Assembly: GCF_000622005.1 (NCBI RefSeq)
Contig: NZ_JHWV01000005.1
Location: 1-64,000, forward strand
Source of the DNA: Anaerovibrio sp. RM50
GTDB taxonomy: Bacteria > Bacillota > Negativicutes > Selenomonadales > Selenomonadaceae
Direction: 5' to 3'
Length of the DNA stretch: 64,000 nt
Shown: positions 55,718 through 64,000 of the stretch, in pieces
Layout: each line of letters begins with the position of its first letter
Position numbering within the stretch: the stretch's first letter is position 1
The notes under the pieces: model-generated
Told to the model about the DNA's origin: nothing
Databases searched by the model: none
Seen by the model: only the letters and a program-made list of their open reading frames with translations
Program-made: the position numbers and the translations under genes

Positions 55718-57175
55718 TTACCAGTGTTTGTGCAGCAGCTCCTGGCGGCTGCCGTATAGAAGAACCAAAAAGGCGAAGATATCCAGCTTGCCCAATATCA
55801 TAAGGAAGCAGCAAAAGAGCTTTACTGCAACGGGCAGTGCCATAATCTGGCTGTGGCTGGTGTGAAACAGCATAATAGGCCCTGTACTGGTTATACATGC
55901 CAGGGCAATATCCATGGATTGCTGCATATCCAGTCCTGCGGCGGAAATCACCAGTATGGAAATGGAAATGGTTACAATAACCATGAAGAAAAAGGCCAGT
56001 ATTCTGTTAATAACCTTGGATGGCACAATATCCTCATCGATTTTCATGGTCATAATAATATCCGGATGAATGGTGCGGGTGATTTCGTTGGCGCAGGACT
56101 TAAAGAGAATCATAAGGCGGAGAATCTTAAAGCCCCCTGCCAATGAGCCGATACAGCCACCAATGGAGGCAACCACAATAAGCAGCATCTTGTCGAAATC
56201 AGTCCATGTGAGCACCTCAACCGGGGGAGCTCCCGTGGTGCCTGCGTAAAGGGCCACGGAAAAGAAGCCGTACAGCAGGCTGTCGGAGAGACTGTAATAA
56301 TTTTTATTAAATAAATGAAGTCCGCAAATAAGGCCGATTACCAGAATAATCAGCACGAAAATATGGAATTCTGAATTTGTGACGGTTTTTTTCAGCATGG
56401 AATACTGGCGGCGTTTAATGGCCTGCCAATATATAATTACATTACCTCCTGCGGCTATAAGGCCTACTATGGCAGCTGAAGCAAACCAGACATTATTGTA
56501 TAAGTAGGCATCAGAAAAATAACAGCCACCAGTGGAAATGGTGACCATGGCAAAATTAATGGCATCGTAGGTGCCAAGCCCTGCAATGCTGAAGAAGAAT
56601 ACGCCGATAATGGTTAATAGGGCGTAGAGAATGGAGAGACGGCGGGTGTTTTTCCGCAGTCTGTTAATGGTTATGACACCTGTTTTCAGGGCCACAGGCA
56701 TGGCAAAGCTGATGCCAAACATTCCAGTTATGGCCGGGAGCACCGTGGCGATAAACATGAGTATCATGCCCCCACCCATCCATTGGGTCATGCTGCGCCA
56801 AAGAATAAGGGCAGGATCCCTGAGGGACATAATGTTGGTATATCCTGTGGTGGTAAAGCCGGAAACGCTTTCCACAAAGGAATCAACGGCTCCCAGATTA
56901 TGGCTCAGATAATAGGGGAGACCGCCGAAAAAGCCTACTGTCCCCCAAATTGAGCACAAAAAGATAGCTCCGCCGTAAACAGACAATGATTCCGGCGGAT
57001 TGTGTGATTTTTTTATCAGAAACACTGCACAGAGCAATGTAATGAATATAGATTGTCCAAATACCCCGGTCATATAATCATGGCCCAGATATATGCTGTA
57101 GCCAAAGGGAATGGCCATACAGGCTGAGCAGAGCAGCAGGGCCCTGCCCATAAGATATAGGATTAATTTATCCAT
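55718..57175 (-). CDS. trkH: TrkH-family potassium transporter subunit (copy 2)
   Basis: A 485-residue TrkH paralogue, clearly different from its neighbour at 54260. First filter SGFTTTGYTN at about 105 is classical; the second (TISTGGCYFSD), third (YAGTTGAPPVEV) and fourth (ITSTGPIMLFH) are more diverged. About ten membrane helices. Lies between trkA and the other trkH, gaps of 36 and 12 bp, so all three genes should be one operon. The presence of two TrkH forms with one TrkA suggests either two transporters sharing a regulator or one with altered ion preference. Confidence 0.9.
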   Translation of the reverse strand: MDKLILYLMGRALLLCSACMAIPFGYSIYLGHDYMTGVFGQSIFITLLCAVFLIKKSHNPPESLSVYGGAIFLCSIWGTVGFFGGLPYYLSHNLGAVDSFVESVSGFTTTGYTNIMSLRDPALILWRSMTQWMGGGMILMFIATVLPAITGMFGISFAMPVALKTGVITINRLRKNTRRLSILYALLTIIGVFFFSIAGLGTYDAINFAMVTISTGGCYFSDAYLYNNVWFASAAIVGLIAAGGNVIIYWQAIKRRQYSMLKKTVTNSEFHIFVLIILVIGLICGLHLFNKNYYSLSDSLLYGFFSVALYAGTTGAPPVEVLTWTDFDKMLLIVVASIGGCIGSLAGGFKILRLMILFKSCANEITRTIHPDIIMTMKIDEDIVPSKVINRILAFFFMVIVTISISILVISAAGLDMQQSMDIALACITSTGPIMLFHTSHSQIMALPVAVKLFCCFLMILGKLDIFAFLVLLYGSRQELLHKHW

Positions 57176-57211
57176 TTTTTATCCTTTAACGCTGTCTATG
57201 ACGGCGTTTTG

Positions 57212-58549
57212 TTATTTATAGAAATATTTTAAAACCTTGGTGGTGGCCTGTTTTTCCGTAATGATAATAGCCCTTCCCCCGGCGGCCAGCATTGTGTTGC
57301 CGTTAGGGATTTCCACCACATCGTCCTTTACAAAGGCGCATACCAGACAGGATTTTGGCAGTTTGGCATCCATGAGCTTTTTGTTGCACACGTCACAGCC
57401 ATCCTCAATGGTAACCTCCGTAACCTCGGCTCTGGCGTCCTGCAACAGGGATACTGCGGAGTTGCCCCGGACGAAGGCCAGCACTTCATTGGTGGCCAGA
57501 ACTCTGGAGGACAGGGAAATATCCACACCCAGCTCAGCGAGAATGGATTTATAGTCGGTTTTGGCCTGACGGATAATGGTCTTTTTAACTCCGTGATGCT
57601 TGCCCAAAAGGGCCAGCAGGAAGTTCAGCTTATCGTCGTCAGTAAGGCAGATAAGGGCATCTGCCTCGTTGATACCCTCCTCCAGCATTTTGTTGATATC
57701 CGCAGCATCGGCCCAGATGGCCTTGCCGTGGTTTTTGAACATGGAGGCCACCAGACGGCACCTTTCCTTGTTGGTGTCGAAAATCTTCACCTTTACGTGC
57801 TGTTTGTCCAGCATGGTGGCTACAAAGCGGCCCATACGTCCCGCACCTACAATGGTAACCTTTTCCAGCTTGGAGGCGTTTCGCTCCACCAGATTCTTGC
57901 TGAAATTGTCTATATCCTGGGTAAGACCGATAAAATATGCGTTGTCACCGGCCTGGAAGGAGTCATCGCCATGGGGCAGAATCATGCGCTGGCCACGGAA
58001 AATCATGGCAGCCATAATAGTCTTTGGCATTTCCAGATCCTTAAGCTTTATATTTGTCAAAGGAGATTTTTTCTTTACCTTGGTTTCAAAGAGGCGCACC
58101 TGGCCATCGGCAAAGTCCTCGATATTAAGGGCAGCCGGTACCATGAGAATGCGGTTTATTTCCATGGCCATAATCAGCTCAGGATTCAGCATGAGATCAA
58201 TATCGAAGTTGGATTTTAAATATTCCTTGGCCTCGGAAATGAACTGCATGTCCCTTATGCGGGCAATGGTGCGCTTTATGCCGTGTTTTTTGGCCAGAAT
58301 ACAGGAAACCATGTTCACTTCATCTGTGGCAGTAACGGCTATAAGCACATCAGCCCCACGGATATCGTCATTATTCATGGTTATAGGGCTGGAGCCGTTG
58401 GCCTCAATGGCCAGAACGTCAAGGCTGGCCTGAACATTTTGCAGGCGGGATGCGTCGTTATCCACCACTATTACGTCATATTCCTCCTGGGAAAGGCGTT
58501 CGGCAATGGAATAACCCAGTTTTCCCGCGCCAACTACAACGATTCGCAC
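57212..58549 (-). CDS. trkA: Trk system potassium regulatory protein TrkA
   Basis: A 445-residue cytoplasmic TrkA with two tandem RCK units. First RCK-N with NAD-binding GAGKLGYSIAERLSQ at residues 6-20, RCK-C, then second RCK-N with IVGAGRMGRFVATML near 232 and RCK-C. It gates TrkH by NAD(H)/ATP. Start is GTG at 58549 behind AGGAGG, giving MRIVVVGAGKLG; a start 24 nt earlier has no such site. First gene of the trkA-trkH-trkH operon. Confidence 0.95.
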   Translation of the reverse strand: MRIVVVGAGKLGYSIAERLSQEEYDVIVVDNDASRLQNVQASLDVLAIEANGSSPITMNNDDIRGADVLIAVTATDEVNMVSCILAKKHGIKRTIARIRDMQFISEAKEYLKSNFDIDLMLNPELIMAMEINRILMVPAALNIEDFADGQVRLFETKVKKKSPLTNIKLKDLEMPKTIMAAMIFRGQRMILPHGDDSFQAGDNAYFIGLTQDIDNFSKNLVERNASKLEKVTIVGAGRMGRFVATMLDKQHVKVKIFDTNKERCRLVASMFKNHGKAIWADAADINKMLEEGINEADALICLTDDDKLNFLLALLGKHHGVKKTIIRQAKTDYKSILAELGVDISLSSRVLATNEVLAFVRGNSAVSLLQDARAEVTEVTIEDGCDVCNKKLMDAKLPKSCLVCAFVKDDVVEIPNGNTMLAAGGRAIIITEKQATTKVLKYFYK

Positions 58550-58793
58550 GATGGAACCTCCTAAAAGCAACAATATTTCAAGCTATATGATACTCTATTT
58601 TTGCAAAAAAAACCATAATTATGGAGTTTTATGCCATATTAGGGGCTGATAAAATCACCTTATTTTCATCGTCTTTACCATGGTAAGATTTGGGAAAAGT
58701 TAAAAATTAATATTAGCCATTATATGAACAACTGGGGTATAATATAAGGTAGATGTAAATTATTCCATATTCGGGGTGAAAGGAGGGCTGGAT

Positions 58794-60053
58794 GTGATAA
58801 AGGAACAGCGGGGGGCAGTAATTATCCTCTTTGCGTTGATAATTCCCTTTATAATGTGTTGTACCGGCCTGGCTATAGATTTGGGAAATATGTATGTACA
58901 TTATTCCAGGCTCCAGAATGCAGCGGATGCGGCAGCCCTGGCAGGGGCCAATGCCTATGCCGAAAGCGGTGGGGAGACGGAGACAGCAAATAATTTTGCC
59001 CAGAGATATGTGACGGTAAATGAGAAAAACGCATCCTTTAAATCACCACCTCAAATTAAGGACAAGGATGGCAAAATCTATTATGTGGTTGTTCTCAAGG
59101 AAAGGGTGCCATTGTACTTTCTCCGTTATTTCCCGCAAATAGGTTCAGATACGGAAATTAGCGCCGCAGGCTGTGCCCAGATTACCCTGCAACGGCAGTC
59201 TTCGGGAAAGAACAGTGGCGGCGGGACTGACCTTTTTAATAATCTGTTTGTGGCCAGTGCCTTTGATTCTGTAAATCCCTATCAGAATAGAGATAAGTAT
59301 GGGGAACAAAGTATTGAACAGATAAAAAGCAACAGTTCCACCTATGAAGGGTCCATTGTTATTACGGACAGAGGTAATTTCAGCAATGCTTATGGAAAAA
59401 CATTTTTGAGCCCGGAGGCATTCGGCTCAGATGGAACGAAACAATCAACAGTGAATGATGCCATATCTCATGGCTACGTAAACATTCCGGAATATAATGG
59501 AACATTGGACGTAACGGAATATTACAGGAAAACGGTAAAGGATTTGATGACCGCTGATTCAACCTACAAGGTTACTGATCCGAACAATCAGAATGTGATA
59601 CTGAATATTTTTTACAGCGATACAGTACTAAAGGGACAAAGCTCTGCTGATGTAATATATTTCAACATTCCAAACCTTAATCTTACTATTTCCAACGCCA
59701 TAAGCGGTGATCCAAATAAACCACTTTATGTTATTTGTGACAATATAAATATGTTGCACTTCTCCGGTGATATGACCTCAGGCAGGCCAATAGTGCTAAT
59801 CAATAGGGGCTCAGGGGAGCTTGCTCTGGAATGCAGTGGTGGTAAATTTACCGGAGATATTTATGCCCCTTATGGCTCCGTTAAGGTAAATGACAATGGG
59901 CTGACATTCTATGGAAGTATTGTGGCAAAAAACAGGATTCAGCTTCAGAGTAATGGATATTATTTCCAGAAAAATTATGTGGGCGATGGCTCCACAGGAA
60001 ATAAGGGATATAAAATTACCTTGGTCAATGCCAAGGAGGTTTTGGAATCTTAA
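58794..60053 (+). CDS. TadG-like protein with Flp pilus assembly N-terminus
   Basis: About 419 residues. The N-terminus is the Flp/Tad pilus-assembly TadG-like segment: a membrane anchor at about 9-30 (VIILFALIIPFIMCCTGLAI), then DLGNMYVHYSRLQNAADAAALAGANA at about 31-56, the hallmark of the family. The rest is an exported domain with a beta-helix-like end (GGKFTGDIYAPYGSVKVND, YGSIVAKNRIQLQSNGYY). The TadG-like part suggests a pilus-associated or surface role beside the Tad operon encoded on the other strand. GTG at 58794 has AAAGGAGG 7 nt upstream; an earlier GTG at 58776 overlaps that site. The exact function is not known. Confidence 0.8.
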   Translation: MIKEQRGAVIILFALIIPFIMCCTGLAIDLGNMYVHYSRLQNAADAAALAGANAYAESGGETETANNFAQRYVTVNEKNASFKSPPQIKDKDGKIYYVVVLKERVPLYFLRYFPQIGSDTEISAAGCAQITLQRQSSGKNSGGGTDLFNNLFVASAFDSVNPYQNRDKYGEQSIEQIKSNSSTYEGSIVITDRGNFSNAYGKTFLSPEAFGSDGTKQSTVNDAISHGYVNIPEYNGTLDVTEYYRKTVKDLMTADSTYKVTDPNNQNVILNIFYSDTVLKGQSSADVIYFNIPNLNLTISNAISGDPNKPLYVICDNINMLHFSGDMTSGRPIVLINRGSGELALECSGGKFTGDIYAPYGSVKVNDNGLTFYGSIVAKNRIQLQSNGYYFQKNYVGDGSTGNKGYKITLVNAKEVLES

Positions 60054-60069
60054 ACCATCATAAATAAAA

Positions 60070-60121
60070 AAAGAACCGGTTTCCCGGATACTTGGGTATC
60101 ACTAGGATTCCGGTTCTATTT
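60070..60121 (+). terminator. Terminator after the TadG-like gene
   Basis: AAGAACCGG... / CCGGTTCTATTTTT stem with inner GATAC / GTATC arms; overlaps the 3' end of the convergent DUF192 gene. Confidence 0.75.
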
Positions 60122-60452
60122 TTATGTCCGTTAGTTTTTTGGCGGGAATGCGGCTTAGGGTTCCTGCGGGAAGCTCAATGACCCCCTTGGCCCCCGGGGC
60201 CACGCATATACCAGTCCAGGGCTTAAGGTTGGTGGCTATCTTCACCACCTTGTAATCATCATCGTAAAAGATTACATCAATGGGAAAGCGCATAAACATC
60301 ATGTGGATGCTGTTGCATGGGGTCAGCAGGATTCCCGTGTTGGGATCCAGTCTGAAGCGGCCCATAAGCCCAAGAAATCTCTTTAAAAAATTGTCCGCCA
60401 CCTGAATTTTAAATTTTTCATCAGGGGCACAGTTCAGGGTTAATTTCACCAT
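60102..60452 (-). CDS. DUF192 family protein
   Basis: A 116-residue DUF192 protein. Core motifs RFLGLMGRFRLDPNTGILLTP, NSIHMMFMRFPIDVIFYDDD and GAKGVIELPAGTLSR are complete. These proteins often occur beside Tad pilus genes, as here, 16 bp after tadC on the same strand. Function unknown. No signal peptide in this copy, so it should be cytoplasmic. Confidence 0.9.
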   Translation of the reverse strand: MVKLTLNCAPDEKFKIQVADNFLKRFLGLMGRFRLDPNTGILLTPCNSIHMMFMRFPIDVIFYDDDYKVVKIATNLKPWTGICVAPGAKGVIELPAGTLSRIPAKKLTDIKIEPES

Positions 60453-60468
60453 ATATTATCACCCCGTA

Positions 60469-61422
60469 TCAGAAGCTCTTAACTAAATTAAGCAATACTG
60501 GTACCAATATTACCACGAAAAGAGCCGGGAAAATAAATAAAAGCAAAGGGAAGAGAATTTTTACAGGTGCCTTCAGGGCCTCCTCCTTAATGGCCTGACG
60601 GCGACGCTCCCTCATATTGCTGGCCTGAATGGTCAAGGTGTTGCCAATACTGGTACCCAGCCGCTCAGACTGAATAATGGAGGATACAAAGAGGGCCAGC
60701 TCCGGCACTTCACAGCGGTTTGACATATCCTTTAGGGCCTGACGCCGTGGTATACCCATGCTCATATCATCAAGGGCATCCCGCAGCTCGTCAATCAGTG
60801 GTCCCTTGGTGCGCTGAACGATTTTTTTTACGGCGGCATCAAAGGTAAGCCCCGCCTGAACGCTGACACACATGAGATCCAGAATCTCCGGCAGCTGCTT
60901 CAGCATTTTGGCCTGCCGCTTGGTAATTATTGAGTTTAACAATAATATTGGCAGGGAACCTCCCACAACAACACCAAGCACCAGCCAAAATACAACCTGT
61001 ATTGGTGCAAGGGGATGGAGGGTGGTATATCTGTAAGCGAAATAGGTGGTAAAGCACACAAAAATTGCCCAGATAATGGAAAATCCCCCTACGGACAGCT
61101 TATTTTTCAGCCCTGCAACTATGAGCTTTTTCTGAATGCTTCCCGTAAGGGAGGATGGGGTCAGCTCAAAGAAATTTTTTTCAAGATTGTTAACAAGGGG
61201 CTTGATTACACGGCTGTAGAAGGACTGATTCTCCTTATCCTGCTCCCTGTTCAGGGCCATATTGCTCATCATGCGGCTGGCATCCACGGTGTTCAGATCG
61301 TTAATGGAGTTAAGTCGCCTTTGGTAGGTGGACTGGGGAACCACATAATTTTGGATAAAGCCGAAGCAAATGAGAAATATCAGCAATGCAATGGACATGG
61401 AAAAAAGAAGTGGCAGAATCAT
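60469..61422 (-). CDS. tadC: Tad pilus assembly protein TadC
   Basis: A 317-residue type II secretion F-domain protein. Four membrane segments: N-terminal at about 5-27, two at about 113-130 and 142-162 and the last at about 290-313; the GspF domain at about 175-300 includes LPEILDLMCVSVQAGLTFDAA. Platform protein of the pilus with TadB (cut by the window end). Overlaps the stop codon of the ATPase gene by 4 bp (ATGA), so they are co-translated. Confidence 0.92.
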   Translation of the reverse strand: MILPLLFSMSIALLIFLICFGFIQNYVVPQSTYQRRLNSINDLNTVDASRMMSNMALNREQDKENQSFYSRVIKPLVNNLEKNFFELTPSSLTGSIQKKLIVAGLKNKLSVGGFSIIWAIFVCFTTYFAYRYTTLHPLAPIQVVFWLVLGVVVGGSLPILLLNSIITKRQAKMLKQLPEILDLMCVSVQAGLTFDAAVKKIVQRTKGPLIDELRDALDDMSMGIPRRQALKDMSNRCEVPELALFVSSIIQSERLGTSIGNTLTIQASNMRERRRQAIKEEALKAPVKILFPLLLFIFPALFVVILVPVLLNLVKSF

Positions 61423-62825
61423 AAATACATTCCTCCTTCATCCCCCATGTTCTGGAACATTTCATCAGGCATATCGACACCATTGACCTGGAACTTGTCC
61501 AAAAAGCCCGGCAGCAGTCCTGTGGAAACAAAACGTCCCACGGCCTTGCCGTTTTCGTCCATGCCCGTCATCTGATAATAGAAAAGGTCCTGAGTTGTAA
61601 TGGTATCACCCTCAAGGTGCTGAACCTCAGTAATATGGGTAATTTTGCGGCTGCCGTCCTTAATACGTGACTGATGGAGTATAAGGTCAATGGCAGAGGA
61701 AATCTGCTCCCTTATGGCCTTAACAGGCAAATCAAAGCCGGACATCAGCACCATGGTCTCAAGACGGCTCAGGGCATCCCTTGGGCTGTTGGCATGGGCG
61801 GTGGTTAATGAACCGTCATGGCCCGTGTTCATGGCCTGAAGCATATCCAGGGCCTCACCGGAACGAACCTCTCCCACCACAATACGGTCAGGGCGCATTC
61901 TCAGGGCATTTCTTACAAGATCACGAATGGTAATCTGTCCCTTACCCTCAATATTGGCGGGACGGGATTCCAGGGTTACCACATGTGGCTGCTGAAGCCG
62001 CAGCTCCGCCGCATCCTCAATGGTAACAATACGCTCTGTACTTGGTATAAAGGAAGACAGGGCATTTAGGGTGGTGGTTTTTCCGGAGCCGGTACCGCCA
62101 CTTACCAATATATTGATTTTGGCATTGACACAGGCCTGAAGGAACTTGGCCATGCGTCTGTCCAAGGTGCCAAAATTAATGAGATTGTCAAAGGTTAAAG
62201 GCTTCTTGGAGAATTTACGGATTGTCACCACAGGACCCACCAAGGATAATGGTGGGATAATAATATTTACGCGTGAACCGTCATTAAGGCGGGCATCCAC
62301 CAAGGGAGATGACTCGTCAATACGGCGTCCCAGTGGGGAAATAATCCGCTCAATTATGTTCATGAGATGCTCATTATCGTGGAAGGTAATATCAGTAAGG
62401 AGGAGCTTGCCCATACGCTCCACGAAGATTTTATAGGGACCGTTTATCATTACTTCTGTAATGGAATCGTCCTTCAGGAGGCCCTCAATAGGCCCCAGTC
62501 CCAGCATTTCGTCCCGGAGATCGCTGATAACCCTGCCCCGTTCTCCTCTGGGAATGGCAAAGGGATTTTCATCCAGCACCTTTTGGACATAGGAATCTAT
62601 GACGTGCTCAATTTCCAGCACATCCTGATTTTTCGAGGATAAAATCCGCTGCTCCTCGGGAGTCATTTCCTCCACTATGCGATGGTGTATTTTTAATTTG
62701 ATTTCCTGAAAGGAAGTGTCCACCGTGTCAACGGCCAGGGAGGCAAAAATCCTCACCTGAATATTCCGCTGGTTGGGACGTCCTAATCTTTCCAAAAGTG
62801 ACAAAATACCTTCACTCCACTTCAA
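61419..62825 (-). CDS. tadA: Tad pilus assembly ATPase TadA (CpaF)
   Basis: A 468-residue secretion ATPase of the CpaF/TadA group that powers Flp pilus extension and possibly retraction. Walker [21 protein letters not shown] at about 240-259, the Asp box [12 protein letters not shown], Walker B and the His box [14 protein letters not shown] follow. The N-terminal 130 residues include the typical helical all-alpha region. Between tadE and tadC. Confidence 0.97.
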   Translation of the reverse strand: MKWSEGILSLLERLGRPNQRNIQVRIFASLAVDTVDTSFQEIKLKIHHRIVEEMTPEEQRILSSKNQDVLEIEHVIDSYVQKVLDENPFAIPRGERGRVISDLRDEMLGLGPIEGLLKDDSITEVMINGPYKIFVERMGKLLLTDITFHDNEHLMNIIERIISPLGRRIDESSPLVDARLNDGSRVNIIIPPLSLVGPVVTIRKFSKKPLTFDNLINFGTLDRRMAKFLQACVNAKINILVSGGTGSGKTTTLNALSSFIPSTERIVTIEDAAELRLQQPHVVTLESRPANIEGKGQITIRDLVRNALRMRPDRIVVGEVRSGEALDMLQAMNTGHDGSLTTAHANSPRDALSRLETMVLMSGFDLPVKAIREQISSAIDLILHQSRIKDGSRKITHITEVQHLEGDTITTQDLFYYQMTGMDENGKAVGRFVSTGLLPGFLDKFQVNGVDMPDEMFQNMGDEGGMYL

Positions 62826-62859
62826 CGCACCAAAAAACGACTGCCTGCTTCCGCCGTAG

Positions 62860-63288
62860 TTACGGCCCGGAACCGGAAGGGCGGTACATGGTGTATGTTA
62901 TATCAATTCCGTTTTTGTTGGCGGAAAATTTATTTACGCTTTTCATAATCTTCCCGAAGTAGGAACTTGAAGAATAATCCAAATGGGATTTTACAACAAC
63001 ATCTTTTCCATCGGATGAATAGCCTACGTTTAAATACTTACTTTCATTGGGCTTCCATACAAATACATCACTGATGAGTGTAACTTGAGCGGTTTTTTGA
63101 TTTATGATTTCCTGAACATTGGGGTTTTCAGATAAGGCAACCTCATGGGCAATATTTCTGGTGGTGTTGCTCACAGTAAGATAATCCGCAAAGAAAAAGC
63201 CAAAGTATATTAATCCCACCAAAAACATAAGAAATAGAGGCAGAACTATGGCAAATTCCACAATGGCTTGTGCTTTTTGGAATCTCAT
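62860..63288 (-). CDS. tadE: TadE-like minor pseudopilin
   Basis: A 142-residue TadE. N-terminal QKAQAIVEFAIVLPLFLMFL at about 4-23 is the TadE signature; Glu11 sits at the usual position in the helix. TadE is processed by the TadV prepilin peptidase and is needed for pilus formation. No TadF gene is seen. Lies between flp and tadA. Confidence 0.9.
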   Translation of the reverse strand: MRFQKAQAIVEFAIVLPLFLMFLVGLIYFGFFFADYLTVSNTTRNIAHEVALSENPNVQEIINQKTAQVTLISDVFVWKPNESKYLNVGYSSDGKDVVVKSHLDYSSSSYFGKIMKSVNKFSANKNGIDITYTMYRPSGSGP

Positions 63289-63391
63289 ACTTCTGCCTCC
63301 TCAGTTTTAATTTTTCTTATCAAGATGTCCGAATGCCTTCACTGCAACTAGCGTTCCTCCGCTGATGTAGATCTAAATACATCCAGAGGAA

Positions 63392-63598
63392 TTATTTACT
63401 ACCAGAACCAGAACTGGTAGTAGCATTGGTTTTGGCAGTATCAAGTGAATTTCCAACCTGAGTAAAGATTGCGGAAACCTTGTCCTTAATACCGCCGGCA
63501 TTGGTAAGACCAGCTGCAATGGCAACTACAAATGCGAGAATAAGAGCGTATTCCACAATACCCTGAGCCTTCTGCTCAAAAAAACGCATAACCTTCAT
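63392..63598 (-). CDS. flp: Flp/Fap-type major pilin
   Basis: A 68-residue Flp pilin. The short leader ends before QGIVEYALILAFVVAIAAGL, where the Glu-Tyr pair is the Flp signature used by the processing peptidase; a single hydrophobic helix follows and a Thr/Ser/Gly-rich tail. GGGAGG lies upstream of the ATG. The 130-bp gap before it, toward tadB, is A/T-rich and may hold a promoter of its own, as expected for a highly expressed pilin. Confidence 0.94.
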   Translation of the reverse strand: MKVMRFFEQKAQGIVEYALILAFVVAIAAGLTNAGGIKDKVSAIFTQVGNSLDTAKTNATTSSGSGSK

Positions 63599-63728
63599 GA
63601 TATGTTCCTCCCTTCAATATTAGACACTACTTTGAATAGTTAAAAAAACTAACAAATAATAGCTATAAAATAATAATACATTTTTTTCGCAAAAATGTCA
63701 CGAACAATATGAATTATTATTTACTTAT

Positions 63729-64000
63729 CTATGTATCGATATTTACAATCCTTTTTATAACAAAATAACCGACAATTTCCAAAAAAATTGCAAAACCAAC
63801 TGCAATATGACCGATATCTTCCTCAATTAAAGGCTTTAAATAATCAGGATTAATGGTAGTTATAAGGAATGCCAGAGCAATTGGCAGCAGGGCCAGAATT
63901 ATTCCTGACATACGCCCCTGGGAAGTAAGGGTTTTTATTTCCTGCTTCATACGCAGTCTGGCATTAATTGTTTCACTGATATTGTCCAGTATCTGGGACA
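63729..64000 (-). CDS. tadB: TadB C-terminal part (truncated by window edge)
   Basis: The frame is open from the stop at 63729 to the window end, at least 90 codons. The protein ends in SQGRMSGIILALLPIALAF and INPDYLKPLIEEDIGHIAVG, then the last membrane helix and KRIVNIDT. Together with the upstream frame (ISETINARLRMKQEIKTLT) this is the C-terminus of TadB, the second F-domain platform protein. The ATG at 63950 is not its start. Here tadB precedes flp, separated from tadC by four genes. Confidence 0.88.
   Translation of the reverse strand, partial: SQILDNISETINARLRMKQEIKTLTSQGRMSGIILALLPIALAFLITTINPDYLKPLIEEDIGHIAVGFAIFLEIVGYFVIKRIVNIDT

Overview
This window is the chromosomal replication-origin region of a diderm member of the Firmicutes, most likely a Negativicutes/Selenomonadales species. 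The order rpmH (minus strand) - oriC - dnaA-dnaN-S4-recF-dciA-like-gyrB, with rnpA-yidD-yidC-jag and mnmE-mnmG-rsmG leading the other way, is the classical Firmicutes origin. A 2365-residue autotransporter with a C-terminal beta-barrel and a GmhA-type heptose isomerase point to an outer membrane with LPS. Genes left of about 18 kb mostly lie on the minus strand and genes right of it mostly on the plus strand, as expected for an origin near dnaA.

0-4.5 kb (minus): a hotdog thioesterase, then bactofilin, an M23 peptidase, a DUF4446 membrane protein, parB and parA, with a perfect parS just upstream. 4.5-10.3 kb: a MetH reactivation-domain protein and a short MetH (plus), a second parS, a stand-alone AICAR transformylase (minus) and pfkA (plus). 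10.5-17.7 kb (minus): a small exported protein, rsmG-mnmG-mnmE, then jag-yidC-yidD-rnpA-rpmH. 17.7-19.7 kb: oriC, with DnaA boxes on both sides of dnaA. 19.7-30.7 kb: dnaN to gyrB, htpX, a guanylate-kinase-like gene, ppx and gyrA. 30.7-41.4 kb: cdd, a secreted TPR protein lying between two extra DnaA-box clusters, an LCP protein, a HigBA-type toxin-antitoxin pair, YitT, a SorC regulator, a membrane-anchored MutS homologue, a DAACS symporter and a small YbjN-like protein.

41.4-51.3 kb is the accessory part: an Rpn-family nuclease/transposase, an orphan HTH gene with an operator inside its promoter, the decayed 3' end of a second Rpn gene, and the giant autotransporter. The autotransporter is preceded by a 59-codon ORF carrying a nine-G tract whose reading frame runs into a strong terminator hairpin. 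Only G9 (or G9 plus or minus multiples of 3) lets ribosomes reach the hairpin; G8 and G10 stop early. I read this as a possible phase-variable, translation-coupled attenuator and consider it the most interesting signal in the window.

51.3-64 kb: GmhA, a secreted TPR protein, a trkA-trkH-trkH potassium uptake operon, a TadG-like protein, and a minus-strand Tad pilus operon (tadB cut by the window edge, flp, tadE, tadA, tadC, DUF192). Several short hairpin-forming repeats are scattered between genes, some as inverted or direct copies of one another. No tRNA, rRNA or CRISPR array was seen.
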